In this document: one piece after another, positions 36,926-43,109 of the stretch
Numbering within the stretch: the stretch's first letter is position 1
Layout of the letters: the number at the start of each line of letters is the position of its first letter
Virus record (IMG/VR): IMGVR_UViG_3300025168_000167
Coordinates: 1 to 44,500 of that record
Length of the DNA stretch: 44,500 bases
Source of the DNA: a virus
Direction: 5' to 3' (one strand)
Notes under the pieces: model-generated
Told to the model about the DNA's origin: nothing
The model's input: the letters and a program-made list of their open reading frames with translations, nothing else
Databases searched by the model: none
Made by a program: the position numbers and the translations under genes

Positions 36926-37209
36926 TACCAAGCCTTGCACGACCAATATCGTGCTGTAAATTTATCTTTAGCTGTATCGCAGTTGTGTCTTGCTCTAAAG
37001 CTTTTTCTACGTGCTGGTTGGTCTTTTTTAATAGACATGTTGGCATCACCAAACCTTACTACCTTAACCTCACTACCTTTCTTGGCTAAAACAACTGATT
37101 TTTTACCACCTTTTACGCTTCTTTTAGGCTTGTTATAACCTGCAAAAGTTTCACCGCGATATTTAATACGTCCACTGCGTAATCTTTCTACATTTTTAGT
37201 GGTTGCCAT
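36925..37209 (-). CDS. Basic conserved phage protein (CDTAKDK family)
   Basis: A 94-aa basic protein. The C-terminal half, KVVRFGDANMSIKKDQPARR and KSFRARHNCDTAKDKFTARY then WSCKAW, is highly conserved in many phages of different hosts, usually next to portal genes, from memory. It overlaps the portal and holin-like genes as TAATG. Two cysteines could bind metal. Function unknown to me. Confidence 0.8.
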   Translation of the reverse strand: MATTKNVERLRSGRIKYRGETFAGYNKPKRSVKGGKKSVVLAKKGSEVKVVRFGDANMSIKKDQPARRKSFRARHNCDTAKDKFTARYWSCKAW

Positions 37210-39590
37210 TACTTGCCTTTAGTTCTCTGTATCGCAGTGTTGTTACGCATTACAGCAATGTCTTCTGTGCTGCTGATTCTTCTGTTTTGTATTTCCATGT
37301 TTCTGGAATTTTTCTCTTCTTCAAACTGCAACCGTTGACTATCGTACATTTGGTCTGCTTTTTGATCTTGTTCTTTAAGATCTAACTCACGCTCTTTAAG
37401 AGCAACAAGTGGGTCATCAGAAGCAGGATCATCTTGTGGTAAACTCGCTTGATATTCTTCTATTAACTGGCCTTGTATTTGAGCAACTAAATCAGCCATT
37501 TGGTTTTCGTCTTGAATACCCATCTGTTGGGCTTGTTGTTGCGCTATTGTTTCGGCCTGTAATCCCAAATGCTCATAGATGTGTTTTTCTAAAGTAAGCA
37601 ACACTTCTACTTGTTGTTGCGCTATACCACTTTGCATATAGGCAGTGTGTACTTTGATGTGAGCAGTATGGTCTTGTTCCGGAAATGCCTTCAACTCACC
37701 CTGTCCCCGAGCTGCATTACTAGCATCTTGGTTTTCTTGAGCAGGGCTAATAGGCTCTGGAATAGGTTGTGGTTTCAAAATCTCGTCTACATTTTGTACA
37801 CCCAAAGCACTATAAACTCTACGGTATGCCTCATACATATTGTGCATGGCAGGGTCAGCCTGTGCTAACTGTAGCTGTTCTTGTGCAAGCACTACACGTT
37901 GGGACATACTAAAAATATTAGGATCACTTACTGGCAGTATATCTATGCGCTCATCAAAATCTTCAGACTTGACTTCTCTATCTACATCTACTTCATACGG
38001 ATAAGGAGTTGGGTCTTCTGAGTAAAGTTTAGCCAGCATCTTCAACTCAATTTTCATACTGGCATAAAGACGTTTATGAACAGCACTAACAATACGACTA
38101 CCACGCTCTAGTAATGCAATAGTTGTGCCGACAGGTGCTTCTTGATTTCCGTCGCCCACACCTATGTCGGTAGTACCTACAAACCTTTGAGCTGCGTCAA
38201 CTACATAACCCATCAAATTAAACAGTGTGCCGCTTGGTTCTTTGTAAGGCAGGGGCAGCAAACTACTTTGCAAATCCCCTCCTGGAACGTCTATGTCCCG
38301 CCACTCTCCGGGATTCAACGGTGAGCCTTGGTCACTTATGCGTAAACCACGCGCCTTAAATCCTGCGGGTAAATTAGCCAGAGTTCCTGCATCAACCAAC
38401 TGGCGCAATGTGCTAGTAGCTGTACGGCTAAGATTACCTAACAAATGCACCAGTCCAAACCCGTAAAAACCTGTTCCGGGAGTAAACCTGTATTGCACAA
38501 AATAAGGAATTCTTTGTTTAAGGGGGTCTTCTTCCGAGTAGTTACGGCTTATACGCAACACCGTGTTCATGTCATCACAGACCGTAACTATGTACGGTAA
38601 CTTGATACCCGTAGGTTCCCCTTGTTCGTCTTCATCTGGGTATTCTTCTAAATCCAAATAACAATGGCATTCGTATATGGTTAGTTCTTCGTCGGGACCA
38701 GTACGTTGTACACCTTCCATTTTGTCATATTGTTCTTGGATCTGGCTGTAGTCTTGTGTACTGGTTTCCGTTATATCGATGTCTTCATAAAAACCATTGA
38801 GCTGCATTTTGCGTAACTCATTCCGCGACATTTTTAGAATATGAGTCAGGCGTTCTGCTGATCTAACATCTGTAGCAGAATAAGGCACTAGCACATCTCT
38901 GGCCTCAATAAACTTACTTACTGGTTTTTGTAAAATATCATCGTAGTAAACTTTTTTGAACGCACTACCCGCCAACCCTAGGAAATACAGCATCTGGTCG
39001 AATTCTGCTTCGTATTCTTCCATACCATACATAATCTGGTAGTTCATGTACTCTTGTACACGTCTGGCCTGTTTTTCTGTTTCGGGGGTGGCTTTGCCTA
39101 CTATCTGTGCATGAACCGGACCGCTACTGGGCAAAAGTTCTTTGTAAGCACCGCTTTGAAATTGTGTAACCGCCTCATTCAACAAGGGGTGAGTAACACC
39201 CGTAGCACCTATGAACGGTTGGGTTTTGTTTTCGTAACGCAAGCCTAGTAACTTGAGGCCTTTGGTGTAGGCTTCAGACCATTCACTGCGGCTACTCTTG
39301 TCTTCTTCGACATTACTTAGGACATTAGATTTTATTTTATCTAAAGTTTGTTTTTCTAATCCGGACACCAAGTTACCGAAAAACTCTACAGGGGCAACGG
39401 GTTCTTCTATTTCTTCCTGCGTTATTTCTTCTTCGGTCTCTACTACTACCGTGGTTTCTTCGTCGCCTTGACCAGCCTTCAATTCGTCTTCGGAAATTGC
39501 AAACCCTACTTCTTCCTCAGTCAAACCGCCCAACGGGGCTTGCACCAAACCACGGTCTACGTTACTTGGTCGAAAAGTATTTTCTGCCAT
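37209..39590 (-). CDS. Portal protein (P22-like)
   Basis: A 793-aa protein. An acidic N-terminal extension (to about residue 65) precedes LSNVEEDKSSRSEWSEAYTK, YENKTQPFIGATGVTHPLLN and QSGAYKELLPSSGPV (about 90-155), then VFDQMLYFLGLAGSAFKKVY, typical of large podovirus portals. The long helical, Gln-rich C-terminus fits the barrel of P22 gp1-like portals. It is immediately downstream of the large terminase gene (TAATG overlap). It forms the DNA channel at the unique vertex. Confidence 0.88.
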   Translation of the reverse strand: MAENTFRPSNVDRGLVQAPLGGLTEEEVGFAISEDELKAGQGDEETTVVVETEEEITQEEIEEPVAPVEFFGNLVSGLEKQTLDKIKSNVLSNVEEDKSSRSEWSEAYTKGLKLLGLRYENKTQPFIGATGVTHPLLNEAVTQFQSGAYKELLPSSGPVHAQIVGKATPETEKQARRVQEYMNYQIMYGMEEYEAEFDQMLYFLGLAGSAFKKVYYDDILQKPVSKFIEARDVLVPYSATDVRSAERLTHILKMSRNELRKMQLNGFYEDIDITETSTQDYSQIQEQYDKMEGVQRTGPDEELTIYECHCYLDLEEYPDEDEQGEPTGIKLPYIVTVCDDMNTVLRISRNYSEEDPLKQRIPYFVQYRFTPGTGFYGFGLVHLLGNLSRTATSTLRQLVDAGTLANLPAGFKARGLRISDQGSPLNPGEWRDIDVPGGDLQSSLLPLPYKEPSGTLFNLMGYVVDAAQRFVGTTDIGVGDGNQEAPVGTTIALLERGSRIVSAVHKRLYASMKIELKMLAKLYSEDPTPYPYEVDVDREVKSEDFDERIDILPVSDPNIFSMSQRVVLAQEQLQLAQADPAMHNMYEAYRRVYSALGVQNVDEILKPQPIPEPISPAQENQDASNAARGQGELKAFPEQDHTAHIKVHTAYMQSGIAQQQVEVLLTLEKHIYEHLGLQAETIAQQQAQQMGIQDENQMADLVAQIQGQLIEEYQASLPQDDPASDDPLVALKERELDLKEQDQKADQMYDSQRLQFEEEKNSRNMEIQNRRISSTEDIAVMRNNTAIQRTKGK

Positions 39591-41059
39591 TAGTAGTATA
39601 CTCGCTCTTTATTGACGGGAGTTTCGTCTTCGTAATCTTCGGGGTGGGTAATAAAGCCGCCTTCTCTAAAGCGACGCAATGCTTGAGTTACGGTGTCTAC
39701 GTAATCATCGTGCTCTCCGGCAGGAAAAGCTCCACACTCTTCTACTACCTCTTCTGCCCACCTCGTATCCGGCGACCATACTAACCCACTTTCAAATAAT
39801 GGGGCAATGGAATTAACCCTGCTGTGTTTGTCGTTACCTCGGCTTGGAGTGTAATTTGTCACTGGTATACCCATGTTGCGTAACTCTTGCGTTAGCGGCA
39901 TACCACTTGCCTTTGCTTCTATTAACACCAGCTCTGGGTCCCAATATCTAAACTCTTCCATTGCTATGCGTCTTAACTCCGGAAAATCCCATCTTCCACG
40001 CTTTGCATCCACTAGAATAATGTTTGGGGGGCTGTCTTCCGTAGGATAAAAAACACCCCATGTTGTTATAGCACTGTAGTCGGCAGACTCTTTTTTACTA
40101 AACGCTGTGTCATAACTCTGCATTATGTAGACTAATTCTGGTATAGAAGGGGCTTCCCACTTTTGCCACCACTCACGTTTTAATATTGCACTTACTTCAC
40201 TGGTTGGGTTCTGCTGCCACTGGGCTTCCCACTTGCCTACGGTCAAACTACCCTTTACAGCTAACAAATCAGACTTGTTCCAAAACTCCGGCCACATGGG
40301 TTTATCATCTGGCATTAAAGCAGGGAACTCTACTATTTCCCATTTGTCCGCTAAGATATCGCGGCCTTGTTGTTTTATCAACTTGCCTGTTAAATCATTA
40401 TCTGCCCAGCGGGTCATTACTATTACTATACTGCCTCCGGGTTGGAGCCGTTGGCGGGGTCCACTTGTATACCACTCGTAGGCATTTTCTAATGCACTTG
40501 GGCTTAGGGCATCTTGCTCACTGTGGGGGTCATCTATTATTAGCAAATCCGCACCGCGCCCCGTTACTGCACCACCCACACCTGCCGCAAAATATTCACC
40601 ACCACCACTGGTCTCCCAACGTCCGGCAGCTTGGCTATCGGCTCGCAACGTAACATTCTCAAATATACGTCTGTATTCATCACTGTTCATAAGGTTACGC
40701 ACCTTACGGCCAAATCTAAACGCCAACTCCGCTGTGTGCGTTGTCTGCATTATCTTCAACTTAGGGTCACGCCCCATCATCCATGCGGGTAACATATAAC
40801 TGGCAAACTCACTTTTAGTATGGCGGGGCGGCATATTAATAATCAACCGCTTTATCTCACCCTTTGCCAATCTGTCAAACTTATCTGCCATTATCTTATG
40901 GTGGTAACCATTTATAAACTCAGGCCACGCCAACTGCACAAAGTCCATAAACCCTGTGCGAGCCTTTGCAGACGTCTTTATTAAGTTAGCTCTTTCTAAC
41001 AAAGCAGCATAATTCTTTAGCCGCTCTTCTGGGATGGTCAATAATTGATCAGTGCTCAT
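39590..41059 (-). CDS. terL: Terminase large subunit
   Basis: A 489-aa protein from MSTDQLLTIPEE. The frame is open to 41107, but the extra 16 residues are atypical and the ATG at 41059 fits the family better. ATPase motifs are INMPPRHTKSE (residues about 74-84, Walker A variant) and LLIIDDPH (about 172-179, Walker B with catalytic acid). Nuclease motifs are MQSYDTAFSKKESADYSAIT (first Asp), LVLIEAKASGMPL and HDDYVDTVTQALRRF. It packages DNA and cuts concatemers. It is separated from the small subunit by the 2-kb module at 41227-43109. Confidence 0.93.
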   Translation of the reverse strand: MSTDQLLTIPEERLKNYAALLERANLIKTSAKARTGFMDFVQLAWPEFINGYHHKIMADKFDRLAKGEIKRLIINMPPRHTKSEFASYMLPAWMMGRDPKLKIMQTTHTAELAFRFGRKVRNLMNSDEYRRIFENVTLRADSQAAGRWETSGGGEYFAAGVGGAVTGRGADLLIIDDPHSEQDALSPSALENAYEWYTSGPRQRLQPGGSIVIVMTRWADNDLTGKLIKQQGRDILADKWEIVEFPALMPDDKPMWPEFWNKSDLLAVKGSLTVGKWEAQWQQNPTSEVSAILKREWWQKWEAPSIPELVYIMQSYDTAFSKKESADYSAITTWGVFYPTEDSPPNIILVDAKRGRWDFPELRRIAMEEFRYWDPELVLIEAKASGMPLTQELRNMGIPVTNYTPSRGNDKHSRVNSIAPLFESGLVWSPDTRWAEEVVEECGAFPAGEHDDYVDTVTQALRRFREGGFITHPEDYEDETPVNKERVYY

Positions 41060-41226
41060 ATTCTCATAATATATCGAAAATTTTTTTAGGACAATGAACC
41101 TAACCAATAGTCAGTGTTTTAGGGGGGTAGGTATTTAATAATTTTTACCTACCTGTAGATTCGTGGCAATCACTATACCCACACCCTTACGGGTATGGCT
41201 ATTATGTCTCAGGGGGGGTGCGCGTC
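41060..41226. other. Leader region of the terL block
   Basis: This stretch has no gene. It holds a hairpin (41126-41153) of eight pairs, GGTAGGTA with TACCTACC, and a second, weaker inverted repeat around ATACCC-GGGTAT (about 41176-41198). I see no strong sigma70 promoter. Confidence 0.5.
41126..41153. other. Perfect 8-bp inverted repeat upstream of terL
   Basis: GGTAGGTA (41126-41133) and TACCTACC (41146-41153) with a 12-base AT-rich loop. It may be an operator or a weak attenuator for the terL operon. No T-run follows on either strand in the position expected for a terminator. Confidence 0.5.
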
Positions 41227-41290
41227 TAAAGTGTTACAAGTGGCACTTTAAAAAGGTGCCAAGTACCTTTTATTAGTTTATTACAGGCAA

Positions 41291-41323
41291 CAAAAAACCT
41301 GCTAGTTATGTAAACCTAGCAGG
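41291..41323 (-). terminator. Terminator of the GA-free gene
   Basis: CCTGCTAG (41298-41305) pairs with CTAGCAGG (41316-41323). On the minus strand the stem is followed by six T (complement of 41292-41297). It lies 28 bp past the stop of the gene at 41352 and contains no GA or TC. Confidence 0.85.
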
Positions 41324-41351
41324 CCGCTTTGTAAAAGTTTTAAGGTAGCTG

Positions 41352-41915
41352 TTACTTAATAGTAACAGCTGGTTTAACTACCAATTGTACTAAGGGCTTG
41401 CCAAAAAACGCATGCTTTTTGGTTGCGCTATTAGTACCGCTTAGCAACATGCAAAGTGTATTACCACTTGCAATGTTACCCGTAATAATTTTACCACCAC
41501 TTGCGGTAACTGCTTTGGCTATAACGCCAAGGTTATTGCTTGCACCATTGCCGCCAATAGTTGCAAGTTGCATTGTTTTAAATGCCTTGCGCTTATTGGT
41601 TGCTATAGTGCTGGCTTGCACACCTTGCAAGTAGCACTGTAACTGGTGGCCGCGCGTACCAGTGTTAGTGCAAAACATGCCACTTGCATGCTTAACCCAA
41701 TTAGCTGGCGTAATGCCTAAACTAATAAAGTAAGCAGTAGGCTGCACAATAATATTGGCTAAGCTACCCGCTGCATGCTTAGCAGCAAATTGCGCTACAC
41801 TTGCGCCAGTACACCAACCGCTAGTAGGTGCTATATATACAGCACCTGCATTTAAGTTGGCTATGCCAGCTGTTTTAACAGTGCTGGTCTTAACTGTATT
41901 TTTACCTTTTTGCAT
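41352..41915 (-). CDS. Unrecognised protein A, encoded without GA/TC and lacking all acidic residues
   Basis: A 187-aa basic protein that I do not recognise. From residue 18 it aligns without gaps to the diverging gene at 42370-42945, 123 of 170 identical by hand. The most conserved block is SGMFCTNTGTRGHQLQC with two cysteines. A third cysteine lies in NTLCMLLSG. It contains no Asp and no Glu, and each of the six acidic positions of the sister protein is replaced (D to Q, E to A, E to A, D to Q, D to G, E to Q). All Ser codons are AGT or AGC and all Gly codons are GGT or GGC. A Shine-Dalgarno GGGA sits 7 bases before the ATG. No signal peptide or membrane helix. Its own promoter region and terminator suggest a stand-alone unit. 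Function unknown. Confidence 0.75.
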   Translation of the reverse strand: MQKGKNTVKTSTVKTAGIANLNAGAVYIAPTSGWCTGASVAQFAAKHAAGSLANIIVQPTAYFISLGITPANWVKHASGMFCTNTGTRGHQLQCYLQGVQASTIATNKRKAFKTMQLATIGGNGASNNLGVIAKAVTASGGKIITGNIASGNTLCMLLSGTNSATKKHAFFGKPLVQLVVKPAVTIK

Positions 41916-41961
41916 AATATTTTCCCGTGTGTTTATTTACAAAGCAGGGTTATTTAACCAT

Positions 41962-42006
41962 TTAACACTTATTAACACAAGCAATACTGGTGTTAAATTG
42001 TGTTAA
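41962..42006. promoter_or_regulatory. Operator-like array with 10-bp period upstream of gene A
   Basis: TTAACAC occurs at 41962-41968 and 41972-41978. Its inverse GTGTTAA occurs at 41990-41996 and 42000-42006. Each pair has a 10-bp period, one helical turn, and the two pairs face each other around 41984. The array lies 47-91 bp upstream of the ATG of gene A and looks like a cooperative repressor or activator site. Confidence 0.65.
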
Positions 42007-42147
42007 ATTGTAACAAAAACACTGGTTATTTATACAGTATAAATACTAGTAATATATAAAAAGCAATTAATATAAGCATGCCCGTACATTACGGCAGCGA
42101 GTAGCGAAGAGTTAGCACAAGATGTTTTCAGCCAGGATCAGCTAAAA

Positions 42148-42177
42148 GAGACGAGACGAGACGAGACGAGACGAGAT
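42148..42177. repeat. GAGAC pentanucleotide tandem repeat
   Basis: Five perfect GAGAC units (42148-42172) followed by GAGAT. It begins 50 bp after the GA-free cassette ends, a sharp change from zero GA to a GA-rich array. The 5-bp period puts alternate units on the same DNA face. Confidence 0.85.
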
Positions 42178-42272
42178 GACTAGATTATACTATGTATATG
42201 AGTATATATACCCATACTGCATAAACTCTAGTCTTTTCTTCTCCGGGTAGGGATCCCCTCTCTAGGTAGGAA

Positions 42273-42288
42273 ATTGACGGTCTGCAAA
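42273..42288. repeat. 16-bp direct repeat, left copy
   Basis: ATTGACGGTCTGCAAA matches ATTGACGATCGGCAAA at 43007-43022 at 14 of 16 positions. The two copies flank gene B and its terminator. Confidence 0.6.
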
Positions 42289-42302
42289 ATGGAAGTCAGT
42301 AC

Positions 42303-42330
42303 TTGTGTTAAGATGTGGTATATGTATAAT
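42303..42330 (+). promoter_or_regulatory. Sigma70-like promoter of gene B
   Basis: TTGTGT (42303-42308), a 16-bp spacer and a perfect TATAAT (42325-42330). Transcription would begin near 42337, which is where a perfect hairpin begins. Confidence 0.65.
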
Positions 42331-42336
42331 GAACTA

Positions 42337-42357
42337 ATGCTTAGGGGTACTAAGCAT
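42337..42357 (+). promoter_or_regulatory. 5'-terminal mRNA hairpin of gene B
   Basis: ATGCTTAG (42337-42344) pairs perfectly with CTAAGCAT (42350-42357) around a GGGTA loop. It would lie at the very 5' end of the transcript, 12 bases before the ATG and just before the GGGAC ribosome site. Such 5' stem-loops protect transcripts from 5'-end-dependent decay. The stem also overlaps the 13-bp inverted repeat. Confidence 0.7.
42339..42351. repeat. 13-bp inverted repeat, left arm
   Basis: GCTTAGGGGTACT is the exact reverse complement of AGTACCCCTAAGC at 42958-42970. The arms lie in the 5' and 3' untranslated regions of gene B. Confidence 0.85.
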
Positions 42358-42369
42358 GGGACTTTATCA

Positions 42370-42945
42370 ATGGTTAAATCAAACAACACAGCAACGCCAA
42401 AATCTGTAAAAACTTCTGGCACTACCGTGAAAATAGCAAACCTGAATCCTGGTGCTGTTTACACACTTCCTAAATCTGGTTGGGCAACAGGCAGTAGCAT
42501 TTTGGATTTCGCTACTAACAATGCTGCGGGTAGTCTGGCCAATATAACTGTACGGCCTACTGAGTTTTTTAATTCATTAGGCATTAATCCAAGCAATTGG
42601 GTTAAGCATGAGTCAGGTATGTTCTGCACCAATACAGGGACTCGCGGTCACCAACTGCAATGTCCTGTTTTTGGTGTACAAAAATCCACCATCGCAACCA
42701 ACAAAAGCAAAGCCTACATGAAAATGGATCTTGCAACAGTTGGTGGTAAGGACGCAAGCTTTAACCTTGGAGTTATTGCTACGGCAATCAAGGCGTCCGG
42801 TGGGAAAATCACAACTGGTAATGTAAAGACTGGGAATACTCTTTGCATGTTGTTGTCAGGTAGCAACACCGTTCACAAAAAGCATGCCTTTTTCGGCAAG
42901 CCTTTAGTGGAGTTAGTTGTTACACCAGCAGTCAAAATCAAGTAG
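42370..42945 (+). CDS. Unrecognised protein B, sister of the GA-free protein A
   Basis: A 191-aa basic protein starting MVKSNNTATPKSVKTSGTTV. The ATG at 42370 is chosen because GGGAC lies 7 bases upstream and matches the start of protein A. An in-frame ATG 32 codons earlier would fall upstream of the TATAAT box. It shares the CTNTGTRGHQLQC block and the C-terminal HAFFGKPLVELVV with A. It has normal codon use (mixed TCN and AGY serine) and six acidic residues. It has its own promoter, 5' hairpin and terminator, and transcribes away from gene A. No known domain, signal or membrane segment. The conserved Cys/His residues could bind metal, but that is speculative. Confidence 0.75.
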   Translation: MVKSNNTATPKSVKTSGTTVKIANLNPGAVYTLPKSGWATGSSILDFATNNAAGSLANITVRPTEFFNSLGINPSNWVKHESGMFCTNTGTRGHQLQCPVFGVQKSTIATNKSKAYMKMDLATVGGKDASFNLGVIATAIKASGGKITTGNVKTGNTLCMLLSGSNTVHKKHAFFGKPLVELVVTPAVKIK

Positions 42946-42957
42946 TTTTTATTAATC

Positions 42958-42970
42958 AGTACCCCTAAGC
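42958..42970. repeat. 13-bp inverted repeat, right arm
   Basis: AGTACCCCTAAGC, the exact inverse of 42339-42351. It lies 13 bp after the gene B stop and directly before the terminator stem. Confidence 0.85.
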
Positions 42971-42971
42971 T

Positions 42972-42996
42972 AATCCCCCCTCGCGGGGGATTTTTT
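42972..42996 (+). terminator. Strong terminator of gene B
   Basis: AATCCCCC (42972-42979) pairs with GGGGGATT (42985-42992) around CTCGC, followed by a run of T. It is a classic rho-independent terminator on the plus strand. Confidence 0.9.
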
Positions 42997-43006
42997 ATGC
43001 CTGTCC

Positions 43007-43022
43007 ATTGACGATCGGCAAA
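43007..43022. repeat. 16-bp direct repeat, right copy
   Basis: ATTGACGATCGGCAAA, see the left copy at 42273-42288. The first of the three phased GATC sites lies within it. Confidence 0.6.
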
Positions 43023-43037
43023 GATCTATAATGATCA
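43012..43037. promoter_or_regulatory. Three GATC palindromes with exact 10-bp period
   Basis: CGATCG (43012-43017), AGATCT (43022-43027) and TGATCA (43032-43037) are centred exactly 10 bp apart, so the GATC cores lie on one face of the helix. The parS-like site follows at once (centre 11 bp further). A perfect TATAAT hexamer (43027-43032) overlaps, but no -35 at normal spacing was found. Confidence 0.7.
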
Positions 43038-43053
43038 TGTTTCACGTGAAACG
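43038..43053. other. parS: parS-like centromere site
   Basis: TGTTTCACGTGAAACG matches 15 of 16 bases of the conserved bacterial chromosomal parS (TGTTTCACGTGAAACA), to which ParB binds and loads as a CTP-dependent clamp. The central 14 bp GTTTCACGTGAAAC are a perfect palindrome. No parA or parB gene is present in the window. It lies in a convergent intergenic gap downstream of the gene B terminator. Confidence 0.75.
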
Positions 43054-43060
43054 ATTGGAC

Positions 43061-43100
43061 AAGAGCAGAGGTGAGTAGACAAGAGCCGAGGTGAGTAGAC
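43061..43100. repeat. Tandem 20-bp repeat beside parS
   Basis: AAGAGCAGAGGTGAGTAGAC (43061-43080) is followed directly by a second copy with one change (43081-43100), then TAGAGACGATT. It is GA-rich, like the GAGAC array at 42148, and both lie on the outer sides of gene B. Confidence 0.85.
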
Positions 43101-43109
43101 TAGAGACGA

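Larger units (their letters stand above)
41227..42098. other. GA/TC-free cassette
   Basis: From 41227 to 42098 (872 bp) I find no GA on the given strand and only two TC, at 41888-41889 and 41923-41924. With ordinary composition about 50 of each would be expected. The flanking sequences and the sister gene at 42370-42945 have normal GA and TC. The interval holds one whole transcription unit: promoter/operator region, gene 41352-41915 and terminator 41291-41323. The second exception is the gene's Shine-Dalgarno sequence (GGGA on the minus strand). See findings. Confidence 0.9.
41916..42369. promoter_or_regulatory. Intergenic region between the diverging A and B genes
   Basis: This 454-bp stretch has no gene. 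Its left part (to 42098) is GA/TC-poor and holds the paired TTAACAC operator-like array (41962-42006) and a perfect dyad TTTATACAGTATAAA (42029-42043). Its right part holds five GAGAC repeats (42148-42172), a TTGACG box in a 16-bp direct repeat (42273-42288), and the B promoter (42303-42330). Confidence 0.7.

Noticed and set aside
41227-42098. GA/TC depletion as a footprint of TC-specific cytosine deamination
   Set aside because: Deamination would give TC to TT and GA to AA, so Asp and Glu codons should become Asn and Lys. Instead the aligned changes are D/E to Q, A and G, and Ser is kept by AGY codons. This fits selection against the dinucleotides.
41352-42945. Diversity-generating retroelement with template and variable repeats
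   Set aside because: The paralogues differ across their whole length, with no adenine-specific pattern, and no reverse transcriptase is present.
42273-43022. Insertion sequence carrying gene B
   Set aside because: Inverted and direct repeats exist, but the enclosed protein has no transposase motif, the repeats are imperfectly placed for a target duplication, and A shows the family is not itself a transposase.
43007-43032. Sigma70 promoter TTGACG to TATAAT
   Set aside because: The spacer is only 13 bp, too short for a normal promoter, although the hexamers are good.
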